Below are positions 44,683-53,469 of a stretch of DNA of 64,000 nt, one piece after another (position 1 is the stretch's first letter; each line of letters starts with the position of its first letter). Origin of the DNA: UBA5972 sp964567685 (GTDB taxonomy: Bacteria > Pseudomonadota > Alphaproteobacteria > Rhodobacterales > Rhodobacteraceae). A program made the position numbers and the translations under genes. The stretch is from the NCBI GenBank assembly GCA_964567685.1, contig CAZMNO010000010.1:23087-87086 (forward strand), read 5' to 3'. Below the pieces are notes generated by a model. The model saw only the letters and a program-made list of their open reading frames with translations, was not told the DNA's origin and ran no database searches.

Positions 44683-45599
44683 TGGCGGTTATCTATGAGC
44701 GTGTGGCGCTGATCGGACTGGGGCTGATTGCGTCGTCAATGGCGCTGGAAATGCGCGAAAAGGGGTTGGCGGGCAGCATCACGGGCCATGCACGGACCAA
44801 GGATACAAGGGATACGGCGCTTGAGCTTGGCCTGTGTGACGAGGTTTTTGATTCCGCAGCGGGGGCGGTAGACAATGCCGACTTGGTGGTTCTGTGTGTG
44901 CCTATTGGGGCGATGGGGCCGATTGCTGGTGAGATATCGCCCGTGTTGAAAGCCGGAGCCACGGTCACCGATGTCGGCTCGGTCAAAAAGGCGGTGATTG
45001 AGGCGGTCGGTCCGCAATTGTCGAAAGGCGTGCATTTCATACCCGGCCACCCGCTGGCGGGAACGGAGCATTCAGGCCCACGCGCCGGTTTTGCTGCGCT
45101 GTTTCATAATCGCTGGTGTCTTTTAACCCCACCCCCTGAGACCGATCCTTCAGCGATTGAAAGGCTGGTCAGTCTTTGGCAGGGGTTGGGTGCCAATGTC
45201 GACCAGATGGATGCCGAACACCACGATCTTGTGCTTGCGGTGACCAGCCATGCACCGCACCTGATTGCTTACACGATGGTCGGGGTTGCCGACGATCTGA
45301 TGCGGGTGACCAATTCCGAGGTGATCAATTATTCCGCTGCTGGTTTTCGCGATTTCACCCGCATAGCCGCATCAGACCCGACCATGTGGCGCGATGTCTT
45401 TTTGAACAATAAAGAGGCGACTTTGGAAATTCTCGGGCGCTTCACCGAAGAGCTCTTTGATCTGCAACGGGCGATACGCCGGGGCAACGGTCAACAGTTA
45501 TTTGACTATTTCACTCGCACAAGAGCTATTCGACGTGGTATCATTGAGGCCGGGCAGGATACCGATGCGCCGAATTTCGGTCGGGCGCCAAACGAATAA
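44682..45599 (+). CDS. tyrC: Prephenate/arogenate dehydrogenase
   Basis: The 305-residue NAD(P)-dependent enzyme oxidises prephenate or arogenate in tyrosine synthesis. It starts MAVIYERVALIGLGLIASSM, with the Rossmann glycine motif, and has VTDVGSVKKAVIEAV near residue 105, FIPGHPLAGTEHSGP near residue 124 and a helical dimer domain (HDLVLAVTSHAPHLIAY). There is no chorismate mutase fusion. The start is the ATG overlapping the hisC stop. Confidence 0.92.
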   Translation: MAVIYERVALIGLGLIASSMALEMREKGLAGSITGHARTKDTRDTALELGLCDEVFDSAAGAVDNADLVVLCVPIGAMGPIAGEISPVLKAGATVTDVGSVKKAVIEAVGPQLSKGVHFIPGHPLAGTEHSGPRAGFAALFHNRWCLLTPPPETDPSAIERLVSLWQGLGANVDQMDAEHHDLVLAVTSHAPHLIAYTMVGVADDLMRVTNSEVINYSAAGFRDFTRIAASDPTMWRDVFLNNKEATLEILGRFTEELFDLQRAIRRGNGQQLFDYFTRTRAIRRGIIEAGQDTDAPNFGRAPNE

Positions 45600-45612
45600 T
45601 GAAAGCCATTCA

Positions 45613-46530
45613 ATGCGGGCAGGTGGCGTTTTTTTCACGGTGTTTACACTGGCAGGTCTGACCATTGGTCTGGCCTCACCTCCGACCGTGTCGCCGCGCC
45701 CCAAACCGCGCATTGTGCATGATTTGACGGCGGACCGATCTGCGCCCGTTGCAGTGTCGTTCAAATCTGATTTTCGTCCCAAACCACGTGACAGCAGCCT
45801 GTTTTCAACGGTTGTTGCAATAAAGGATGTTGTTCGCGCCTCCGGCAGCGAAGGGGATTATGTGCTTGCAAGCACACCCCCGGTCTATCAATCGCCGCGA
45901 CCTGAAAACCGGCCAAGGGGGCTCAATACCTCAGTGCGGCCAGTTGCCACCACACCGCGAACAAATGACAGGGTCGCCCGCACGAACCCTGTGGTGATTT
46001 CACGCGAAGGTTCGCTTTGCGGCGATCCGCGCATTAAAGGCGAAAGACTGGCGGCGATACCAGGCAAATTGCCAGGGTGCGGGCTGGCGCATCCGGTCAA
46101 GGTGTCGTCCATTGACGGTGTGGTGTTGAGCCAGGGGTCAATAATGGATTGCACGACGGCACGCAGCTTAAGCACATGGGTGCGCCATGCTCTCAAACCC
46201 ACCATTCGCAGCCGCGGTGGCGGGGTGAAGTCGCTGACCGTGCCATCCCATTATTCGTGCCGGACGCGCAACAGCCAGCCCGGGGCGAAAATATCCGAAC
46301 ATGGCAAGGGACATGCCATTGATATTTCAGCAATAAACCTGAAAGACGGCAGTAAGATCACGGTACTTCAGGGCTGGAATAATCGGCGTGATAAGCGGAT
46401 ATTGCAAAAGCTGCACAGTGCTGCCTGCGGACCCTTTGGCACCGTGCTCGGCCCGAACTCGGATCGGTTTCACCGCGATCACTTTCATTTTGACACGGCG
46501 CGCCATCGGGGTGGGCCGTATTGCAGGTAA
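45613..46530 (+). CDS. Secreted extensin-like (M15-related) protein
   Basis: From the ATG at 45613 the product has 305 residues with a signal segment (MRAGGVFFTVFTLAGLTIGL), a Pro-rich low-complexity linker (to about residue 140) and a C-terminal extensin-like domain. That domain shows the M15/DUF882-like zinc motifs: SEHGKGHAIDISAI near residue 235 and FHRDHFHFD near residue 292, with cysteines flanking it. It is probably a periplasmic cell-wall carboxypeptidase or binding protein. It follows tyrC by 13 bases. Confidence 0.82.
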   Translation: MRAGGVFFTVFTLAGLTIGLASPPTVSPRPKPRIVHDLTADRSAPVAVSFKSDFRPKPRDSSLFSTVVAIKDVVRASGSEGDYVLASTPPVYQSPRPENRPRGLNTSVRPVATTPRTNDRVARTNPVVISREGSLCGDPRIKGERLAAIPGKLPGCGLAHPVKVSSIDGVVLSQGSIMDCTTARSLSTWVRHALKPTIRSRGGGVKSLTVPSHYSCRTRNSQPGAKISEHGKGHAIDISAINLKDGSKITVLQGWNNRRDKRILQKLHSAACGPFGTVLGPNSDRFHRDHFHFDTARHRGGPYCR

Positions 46531-46571
46531 ACGCATCCGGGTGAATTGAAATCGGATTCTTGCAGGTAATT

Positions 46572-47576
46572 TCACTTCTCACGGATTATTCGCGGTGCAT
46601 ATCCCAGCGGAATGGGCCCCAACGCCATTTTTCCATCTTTGAGCGACAGCGGCACTTTGAGGCTGGTCGGATTGTCTGACCCCGCCGTCAGAAGGGCGAG
46701 ACCGTTCTGAACAGTACCGGCCGTTCCTTGGTCTAAAATGCCCGAGGTGACAAAGAGGTCGAGTACTTCGCGCCAATTCCTGATCTCCAGGTCAAGCCGG
46801 CCGCTGATTTCGCCGTCTTTGGCAACCGTCAACTCACCTCGCCCCGCGAGCCCCAAAGCGCCCCAGACGGTATCAAGCCGGTTGAGACGAATCAAAGTGA
46901 CCTCAGGCGCACCGGATTCAACAGCCACCCGGTCCCAGGGGGCGTCAAAGCCAAGGATCATGTCAAGGTAAAGCCGGTCTACGGTCTGGGGCAACCGCCC
47001 GGTCGGGTCGAGCGTTACGCGAATGGTTTTGGTCGGCGTGACTTTTTCGGCGTCAAAAACTACGTCATGGGCGAACTCACCTGATGTGCTCTGACGGGTC
47101 GAAAGATCAAGCTTGCCCATCATCATCTGCCAGCCGAGCGAACCTTCAAGCTTAAGATCTTTGCTGCGGAGAAGTGTTTCGCTGACCGCCAGAAGGGTGT
47201 TTGGCTCAAACGTCACGCTGGCCAGCATTTCGGAACTGACCACATTGATCTCTTCCAGTGGGAAACTGACGATCTGCTCGTTGGCGAAACTGGCGATGAT
47301 ATGGTTGGGTTGGTAGGAAAGTGCAAGTATATGAAAAACCGGGGCTTTCCAGCCCAGACCGGAAATCGGATCCTCAAGGTTGAGATCGGTGAAGATGCTG
47401 TCAAACCGGTTGGGAAATCCGACAACGCTGAAATCAGAATAGGCTACAGTCCACCCGGCTTGGCGGCGCTCGTTCAGCCAGGTTTCCAAAACACCATGTT
47501 TCGCCGATGAGCCGATAAACCAGTAACCCGACCACAAGCCGGACAGGACAACAATCACTGCTATCAATATCCGCAT
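46572..47576 (-). CDS. DUF2125 envelope protein
   Basis: The 334-residue product starts MRILIAVIVVLSGLWSGYWF, a signal anchor, followed by GVLETWLNERRQAGWTVAYS and GFPNRFDSIFTDLNL, typical of DUF2125. The body is beta-rich, like AsmA-type lipid-transport proteins, which fits a periplasmic role at the envelope, but this is inference. It is divergent from the ChaC-like gene. Confidence 0.85.
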   Translation of the reverse strand: MRILIAVIVVLSGLWSGYWFIGSSAKHGVLETWLNERRQAGWTVAYSDFSVVGFPNRFDSIFTDLNLEDPISGLGWKAPVFHILALSYQPNHIIASFANEQIVSFPLEEINVVSSEMLASVTFEPNTLLAVSETLLRSKDLKLEGSLGWQMMMGKLDLSTRQSTSGEFAHDVVFDAEKVTPTKTIRVTLDPTGRLPQTVDRLYLDMILGFDAPWDRVAVESGAPEVTLIRLNRLDTVWGALGLAGRGELTVAKDGEISGRLDLEIRNWREVLDLFVTSGILDQGTAGTVQNGLALLTAGSDNPTSLKVPLSLKDGKMALGPIPLGYAPRIIREK

Positions 47577-47639
47577 TTCAGAATCCTTTTGACCCGGTTA
47601 ACGGCGCTTTATACACCGCCTGTCAAAAGGAACCAGTCA

Positions 47640-48182
47640 ATGATTGAAAACGGATTTTGGGTATTTGGGTACGGCTCGCTGGTCTGGCAGCCGGAATTTG
47701 AATACTCGGCACACCATATAGCGCGGTTAAGCGGTTTTGCACGATCCTTTTGCATGCGGTCGATCCATCACCGCGGCACCGAAGCTGAGCCCGGGCTGGT
47801 GCTGGCGCTTGACCGTGAAGAAGACTCCTATTGCGATGGCATCGCTTTTTACGTCGATCCTGACCGTGCATTATCAACCATTGAAGCGCTGCGCGAACGT
47901 GAGCTGATTTCATCGGCCTATATTGAAGAGATGCATCAGGTCACACTGAGAACCGGCGATGCTGTCGAGGCGGTCTGTTATGTGATTGACGAAGATCACG
48001 TGCAGTATTGCGGTGGCCTACCGCTGGCGGAACAGGCCGGGATAATTGCAGCTGCACATGGCGGGCGCGGGGCCAATAGTGAGTATCTTTACAATACAGC
48101 CCGGCATCTGCGCGAGTTGGGAATTGAGGATGGCGATCTTAACTGGCTTGAAGCAGAGGTGCGCAATTTGCTGGCCGGTTGA
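47640..48182 (+). CDS. Gamma-glutamylcyclotransferase (ChaC-like)
   Basis: The 180-residue product starts MIENGFWVFGYGSLVWQPEF at 47640, after AAAGGA. The YGSL substrate-binding motif and the Glu in IHHRGTEAEPG match the ChaC group, which cleaves glutathione to 5-oxoproline and Cys-Gly. Length is normal. An upstream start at 47589 lies in the divergent promoter region and is rejected. Confidence 0.9.
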   Translation: MIENGFWVFGYGSLVWQPEFEYSAHHIARLSGFARSFCMRSIHHRGTEAEPGLVLALDREEDSYCDGIAFYVDPDRALSTIEALRERELISSAYIEEMHQVTLRTGDAVEAVCYVIDEDHVQYCGGLPLAEQAGIIAAAHGGRGANSEYLYNTARHLRELGIEDGDLNWLEAEVRNLLAG

Positions 48183-48198
48183 GCCGGTATTATCGGGT

Positions 48199-48236
48199 TA
48201 ATGCCTCCGGCGGGGATATTTGGGAAAAAGAGAAGA
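48199..48236 (+). repeat. Dispersed intergenic element, copy 3
   Basis: TAATGCCTCCGGCGGGGATA, then TTTGGGAAAAAGAGAAG, lies between the convergent ChaC-like and NfeD genes. It shares the first 18 bases almost exactly with the copy at 57013. Confidence 0.55.
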
Positions 48237-48248
48237 GAGTCTCAGGGT

Positions 48249-48707
48249 TCAACCTTTAACAAACAGTGTCATGCCGTCGGCGCGGGCGATTTCCACCTTG
48301 GAGCCGGGTTCGGCACTGCTGCCTTCGGGCCAGATCGCGCGCCAGTGAACGCCGTCAATAGTGACTTTACCCTCTGGCCCGATGAAGCTGACCACCTCGG
48401 CATGCCGCCCGACCATCAGGTTTGAGCGCGCATTCAACGCCAAATTTGCCTCTCCTCCATCACCGTATTTCAACAGGAATGCGCGACCGAGAAATGTCAG
48501 GCCGACGGAAAGAATGGCGAAAACCGAGATTTGTATTTCGCCCGAAAGGCTGGGAACCATCCAGTTCATTAGAGCAAGGCAAAGGGCCGCAATAGCAGGC
48601 CAGATCAGGAAAAACGACATTGTCGCCATTTCCACCACCCCCAGCACGATACCAAAGGCAACCCACCACCAGGGTGATATCCCTTCCAGAAAACTAAACA
48701 GTTCCAT
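48249..48707 (-). CDS. NfeD-family protein
   Basis: The 152-residue product starts MELFSFLEGISPWWWVAFGI, has three or four transmembrane helices and ends in an OB-fold (LMVGRHAEVVSFIGPEGKV). NfeD proteins pair with SPFH proteins, as here, where the genes overlap by 14 bases. This is the short NfeD form without the ClpP-like protease. The role is in membrane organisation. Confidence 0.9.
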   Translation of the reverse strand: MELFSFLEGISPWWWVAFGIVLGVVEMATMSFFLIWPAIAALCLALMNWMVPSLSGEIQISVFAILSVGLTFLGRAFLLKYGDGGEANLALNARSNLMVGRHAEVVSFIGPEGKVTIDGVHWRAIWPEGSSAEPGSKVEIARADGMTLFVKG

Positions 48708-49770
48708 CAGTTGCGCCTCGTTTCGCCCCCTTGTTTGCACGCTGCCGCGGTTTTGCTTTTGGCGTTGCTGCGGGTGCTGGCGCTTCCTGCGGTGCAGGTG
48801 CAGGCGGCGGTGGTGCGGTCGCCTCAGGCGGGGTGTTGCTAAGAACGGATTTTGCGATATCCGCAACACCGGCGATCGAGCCGATCAACCCGGAGGCCTC
48901 AAGCGGAACCATGACGGTTTTTGCGCTGGGACCGGCTGCGATGTCGCGAAGGGCTTCGGTGTATTTCTGGGCGACAAAATAATTAACCGCCTGAATATCG
49001 CCCGCCGCAATGGCCTCTGATACCATCTGAGTGGCTTTTGCCTCGGCCTGCGCCTGTCGCTCGCGCGCCTCAGCATCCAGAAATGCCGCTTCCTTGCGCC
49101 CCTCGGCCTCGCGGATCTGCGCCTCGCGCTCGCCCTCGGCCTTCAGGATCGCCGATTGCTTCAGACCCTCGGCCTGCAGAATATCTGCCCGCTTGGTGCG
49201 CTCAGCCTTCATCTGGCGGGCCATCGCCTCGTTGATGTCAGGCGGCGGCGCCAGATCCTTGATCTCGACCCGCGTCACCTTGACCCCCCACGGGTTTGAC
49301 GCTTCATCGATCACGCTGAGCAATCGCGAGTTGATCATATCCCGGTTAGAAAGGCTTTCATCCAGATCCATCGCACCGATCACCGACCGGATATTGGTCA
49401 TCGAAAGGTTGGAAAGCGCGCGCTCGAGGTTACGCACCTCGTAAGCCGCCCGACTGGCATCGACGACCTGATAAAATGCCACCGCATCTGCTGCGACCAT
49501 GGCGTTGTCTTTGGTGATGACCTCCTGGCTTTCGATATCAAGGACGGTTTCCATCATGTTAATCTTGGCACCGATCTTGTCCATGAACGGGATCAGGAAG
49601 CGCAAGCCGGGTTTCAGCGTGCGCGTGTAGCGGCCAAACCGCTCAACCGTCCATTCCTCGCCCTGAGGAATGGATTTGACCATCAGAATGATCAGAAGCA
49701 GTGCAAAGACCAGAACGGCCAGCGCGGTGATGGCGGTTGACCCAACCCCCATTTCGATGAATTCACCCAT
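48694..49770 (-). CDS. SPFH/Band 7 protein (QmcA/stomatin-like)
   Basis: The 358-residue product has one N-terminal transmembrane helix (ITALAVLVFALLLIILMVK), the SPFH domain (VERFGRYTRTLKPGLRFLIP and DNAMVAADAVAFYQVVD), a long coiled-coil (about residues 180-260, rich in KAEGEREAQIREAEG) and an Ala/Pro-rich tail. It would form a large membrane ring with NfeD. Such pairs resemble stomatin-like scaffolds. Confidence 0.92.
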   Translation of the reverse strand: MGEFIEMGVGSTAITALAVLVFALLLIILMVKSIPQGEEWTVERFGRYTRTLKPGLRFLIPFMDKIGAKINMMETVLDIESQEVITKDNAMVAADAVAFYQVVDASRAAYEVRNLERALSNLSMTNIRSVIGAMDLDESLSNRDMINSRLLSVIDEASNPWGVKVTRVEIKDLAPPPDINEAMARQMKAERTKRADILQAEGLKQSAILKAEGEREAQIREAEGRKEAAFLDAEARERQAQAEAKATQMVSEAIAAGDIQAVNYFVAQKYTEALRDIAAGPSAKTVMVPLEASGLIGSIAGVADIAKSVLSNTPPEATAPPPPAPAPQEAPAPAATPKAKPRQRANKGAKRGATDGTV

Positions 49771-49937
49771 GGAATTCCCCTATTGTTACAAAACCGGAAC
49801 CAATACGCGTGATTATGCCACTTTATTCAGGGGTTGTAAGGGCTTTTTACCTATCACGAAGTTGATTGTTGGCAGAGCGGGGCAAGCGAAGTATTGTCCG
49901 GTTAACTATAATAAACGGGCAACCAAGGGCATCATCT

Positions 49938-51176
49938 GTGCACAGCGTAGATACCGAGGCCGAGCCGCAGTTTTCGCAGCCGGTCCGCGCAATTCTGACA
50001 ATGATGACGGTCATCGGTCTGGTGGCGGTCGGGGCGTGGTTTGCCTTTCCCTCGGTCGGGCCGGTCTTTCTGACCAACCCTTACTTGAACGGCGTTATCA
50101 TCGGGGTTTTCTTCATCGGCGTTCTTGCTTGTTTTTGGCAGGTATTTTCGCTGATTTCCTCGATCAACTGGATCGAAGGTTTTGCTGCTCATCGCGCCGG
50201 GCATGAGTTCGTCACGCCACCGCGTCTTCTGGCGTCGCTGGCGACGCTGCTGAAATCGCGTGGCGCACGCACGCAGATCAGTGCCGCGTCGTCACGCTCG
50301 ATCCTTGATTCAATGGCGATGCGGCTGGATGAGGGGCGGGAGATTACCCGCTATATCATCAATCTGCTGATCTTCCTGGGCCTTCTGGGAACCTTTTATG
50401 GCCTTGCCACAACGGTACCAGCGGTGGTTGACACGATCCGCTCGCTGGCGCCCTCTGAAGGGGAAGGAGGGGTTGAGGTGTTTGGCCGCCTGATGACCGG
50501 CCTTGAAAAACAGCTTGGTGGCATGGGCACGGCCTTTGCCTCGTCCCTTTTGGGGCTTGCCGGATCGCTGGTGGTGGGGATGCTCGATCTCTTTACCGGG
50601 CATGGTCAGAACCGGTTCTACCGCGAGCTTGAGGAATGGCTGTCAACCATCACCCAGGTCGGGTTTTCGACAGGCGATGGTGAGGTGTCGGCAGGTGGGC
50701 TTGACTCTGGTGCGTCAGACGTGGCGTTTCATCGAATGGCAGAAAGTGTTGAAGAACTGCACAAGACTTTCATTCGTGCTGAAGATACACAGACAGAAAC
50801 CGGCGAGCGCATCGCCGCACTGACACGGGTGCTGGCCGAGCTTAACGAGCGTATCTCGGCCCAGCAAAGTGGTGATGCGACCGAGCAGGCGATTGCCGAG
50901 CAAAATCAACTTCTGTTGCGTATTGCCGGTGGTCAGGAACGTGTTGCCGAGCTTTATCAGAAGCAGGCGGAAGAGCCGACGGATGCTGAATCGCGCATGC
51001 GGCTACGCAGCATTGATGTGCAGTTGTTGCGTATTTTAGAAGAAATGTCCGCCGGGCGGCAGGATACGGTGGCTGAACTGCGCGCGGATATGGCTGCGCT
51101 GAACAAAGCAGTGCGCAGCCTCAACCGTAAACCACCGGTGCAGCCACAGGCAGCGCCAACCCGCGGAAAGACCTAA
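49938..51176 (+). CDS. MotA/TolQ/ExbB-like proton-channel protein
   Basis: From the GTG at 49938 (AAGGG nine bases upstream) the product has 412 residues. Four hydrophobic helices are visible: two in the first 80 residues, then LLIFLGLLGTFYGLATTVPA and ASSLLGLAGSLVVGML near residues 140-225. The latter two match the TM3-TM4 pore pair of TolQ/ExbB/MotA. The C-terminal 190 residues are soluble and helical. It is followed after four bases by an OmpA/MotB-like gene, so they form a stator-like pair. Confidence 0.82.
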   Translation: MHSVDTEAEPQFSQPVRAILTMMTVIGLVAVGAWFAFPSVGPVFLTNPYLNGVIIGVFFIGVLACFWQVFSLISSINWIEGFAAHRAGHEFVTPPRLLASLATLLKSRGARTQISAASSRSILDSMAMRLDEGREITRYIINLLIFLGLLGTFYGLATTVPAVVDTIRSLAPSEGEGGVEVFGRLMTGLEKQLGGMGTAFASSLLGLAGSLVVGMLDLFTGHGQNRFYRELEEWLSTITQVGFSTGDGEVSAGGLDSGASDVAFHRMAESVEELHKTFIRAEDTQTETGERIAALTRVLAELNERISAQQSGDATEQAIAEQNQLLLRIAGGQERVAELYQKQAEEPTDAESRMRLRSIDVQLLRILEEMSAGRQDTVAELRADMAALNKAVRSLNRKPPVQPQAAPTRGKT

Positions 51177-51180
51177 ACCG

Positions 51181-53469
51181 ATGGCAATCATCCGGCGTGG
51201 CGGAAATCAGCGGTTCAGCACCGGCATCTGGCCGGGTTTTGTAGACGCGATGACCGCCTTGTTGCTGGTACTGATGTTCGTGCTGACGATTTTCATGATC
51301 GTACAATATATCCTGCGCGAAACCATCACGACGCAGGATACGCAGCTTGACTACCTCAGCCAGCAGGTCGCCTCGCTGGCCAAAGAGCTGGGGCTGGAAC
51401 AACAGAAATCCGACGGGTTGGAAGTTGAAGTTGATCGTCTGGGTGGTGAGCTTGACGAAGCGGCCTCGGTTTCAGAAGTGCAGGCGGCTTTGATTGCCAC
51501 CCTGACCCAGCAGGCGAAAAACCAACAATCGCAGATCGAAGGATTTCAGGCGCAGGTCAGCAGCTTTGAGGCGCAGGTCGCCTCGCTGCTGGCGGAAAAC
51601 CGGCAACTGAATCTCGATAAATCCGGCCTAGAAACCACGCTTGACGAGGCACGCAGCGATGCCGCCGCTCTGACCACGCGCATATCTGAAGCCGAGGCAG
51701 AAAACCTGCGCATCATAGATGAAAAAGAGGCGTTGCAACTGGCCCTTGCACAGGCGCGAGATGAGATTGACGAAGGAGCCGAGGCGGCGCGGCTGGCCGC
51801 GGCAAAGCGCGAGGCGCTTGAGGCGCTGATAGCTGAAACACAGGCCTCGCTGGCGGATCGGGAAACCTCGCTGGCAACGGCGCTGGCGGCACTTGAGGAT
51901 ACCCGCAGCAACCTTGGGTCGACCGAAAGCTCGCTAACTGATCTGGAGGCGCAGCTTGCCAAAATGGCGGCTGATCTGGCGACCAGTCGCGCGGCTCATA
52001 GCAGCGAGCTTGAGACGGTTGCGGAACTTCAGGCACGCATTGAGGTCCTGGAAGCAGGGTTGAGTGCGTCGGAAAAAGAGCGCATCGCCATTGATGCCGC
52101 CGCAGCGCGGTTGCGCGCCCAGCTAGAGGCCTCGCAATCAACGCTGAGTGAAGAGGAAAAAGCCAAGCTGGCCGAAGCCGCCGCGGCGGAGGCGCTGCGA
52201 AAACGGTTGGCCGATACGGAAGCAGCCCTGAGCGACGAGGAAAAAACCCGCCTTGCCGAGGCCGCGGCAGCCGAGGTTTTGCGCAAGAAACTGGAGCAAT
52301 CCCAGGCCGAGCTGACGGCGATGACCCTGGCGCTGGAGGAACAGCGGCAAAAGGCCGAGGACACGCTGACATTGCTTGCCGCCGCCGAAGTGGCGCGCAA
52401 AGAGGTCGATACATTGCTGGCAGCGGCGCTTCTGGCAAAAGAAAACGCTGAAGATGCCAATGCGGATGCGGCCACCAGGATTGCAGCGCTGGAAGGCGAT
52501 GAAGCGGCCCTGAAAGACCGGCTGGCAGCGGTGATCGCCCAGATGGAAGCAGCAAGCGCCAGCAGTGATGATTTGCTGGCGAAATCAACGGCAGACCGGG
52601 CCGAGTTGGAAACCCGGCTGGCGGCGGCGCTGGCGGCGAAACTGGCCGCTGAGCAGGATGCCGGACTGCTGCTGAGTAAATCCGAAGAACGGCGGGTTCT
52701 GCTGGCCGAGGCAAATACGCTTTTGGCCAGGGAAAAAGCGCAATCCGCTGAAAGCCTCAGGCAAATTGAGGTGCTGAACCAGCAAACCGCGACGCTGCGC
52801 CAGCAACTCAACAGCTTGCAGGCGCTCTTGGACAGTGCCAAAGAGCGCGATGCCGAAGCACAGATTCAGATCGAAAGTCTGGGCGCGAACCTTAATGTTG
52901 CGCTGGCGCAGGTGGCGGCCGAACAGAAGCGTCTTGCCGAAGAGCAGCGCCGCCGCGCCGAGCTTGAAGAGGCTGAACGCAAACGACTTGAGCTTGAGGC
53001 CAAGGATCTTGAGAAGTTCAAGTCGGAATTCTTCGGCCAGTTGCGGGATCTTTTGGGTAACCGGGAAGGCGTGCGCATCGTTGGTGACCGCTTTGTCTTT
53101 TCTTCAGAGGTTCTGTTCTCTGCGGGTTCAGTCGAACTGGCCCCGTCGGGCGAACGCGAGATCGCCAAGGTTGCCGGCATTTTGCGTGACATCGCCGATC
53201 AGATACCACCGGAAATAGATTGGATTCTGAGGGTTGACGGGCATACCGACAATGTGCCGCTTTCCGGAACGGGCAAATACCTGGATAACTGGGAACTGAG
53301 CCAGGGCCGCGCCCTTTCTGTCGTGCGATATCTGGTCGAGGATCTTGGCATGCCGTCGGATCGGCTTGCCGCGACCGGGTTTGGGGAATACCAGCCTGTC
53401 AACACAGCCGACACTGCGCTAGCACGGGCGCAAAACCGGCGGATCGAGCTGAAGTTTACGGAGAAGTGA
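51181..53469 (+). CDS. MotB/OmpA-like protein with a very long coiled coil
   Basis: The 762-residue product has one N-terminal membrane helix with an Asp in WPGFVDAMTALLLVLMFVLT, as in the MotB/TolR ion path. Residues about 60-620 are one long Ala/Glu/Leu-rich coiled coil with internal repeats (LSEEEKAKLAEAAAAEAL near 320 and LSDEEKTRLAEAAAAEVL near 350). The C-terminal OmpA domain has RVDGHTDNVPLSG and LSQGRALSVVRYL, binding peptidoglycan. It is probably a stator-type protein that reaches across the periplasm. Its end overlaps the convergent M23 gene by 14 bases. Confidence 0.88.
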   Translation: MAIIRRGGNQRFSTGIWPGFVDAMTALLLVLMFVLTIFMIVQYILRETITTQDTQLDYLSQQVASLAKELGLEQQKSDGLEVEVDRLGGELDEAASVSEVQAALIATLTQQAKNQQSQIEGFQAQVSSFEAQVASLLAENRQLNLDKSGLETTLDEARSDAAALTTRISEAEAENLRIIDEKEALQLALAQARDEIDEGAEAARLAAAKREALEALIAETQASLADRETSLATALAALEDTRSNLGSTESSLTDLEAQLAKMAADLATSRAAHSSELETVAELQARIEVLEAGLSASEKERIAIDAAAARLRAQLEASQSTLSEEEKAKLAEAAAAEALRKRLADTEAALSDEEKTRLAEAAAAEVLRKKLEQSQAELTAMTLALEEQRQKAEDTLTLLAAAEVARKEVDTLLAAALLAKENAEDANADAATRIAALEGDEAALKDRLAAVIAQMEAASASSDDLLAKSTADRAELETRLAAALAAKLAAEQDAGLLLSKSEERRVLLAEANTLLAREKAQSAESLRQIEVLNQQTATLRQQLNSLQALLDSAKERDAEAQIQIESLGANLNVALAQVAAEQKRLAEEQRRRAELEEAERKRLELEAKDLEKFKSEFFGQLRDLLGNREGVRIVGDRFVFSSEVLFSAGSVELAPSGEREIAKVAGILRDIADQIPPEIDWILRVDGHTDNVPLSGTGKYLDNWELSQGRALSVVRYLVEDLGMPSDRLAATGFGEYQPVNTADTALARAQNRRIELKFTEK

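Noticed and set aside
51546..52841. Open minus-strand frames opposite the coiled-coil gene
   Set aside because: They are Ser/Ala-rich mirror readings of the Ala/Glu/Leu repeats and have no motif or ribosome site.
49938..53469. Zorya phage-defence system
   Set aside because: The ZorA/ZorB-like pair is present in outline only; no ZorC, ZorD or ZorE follows and the neighbours are envelope housekeeping genes.
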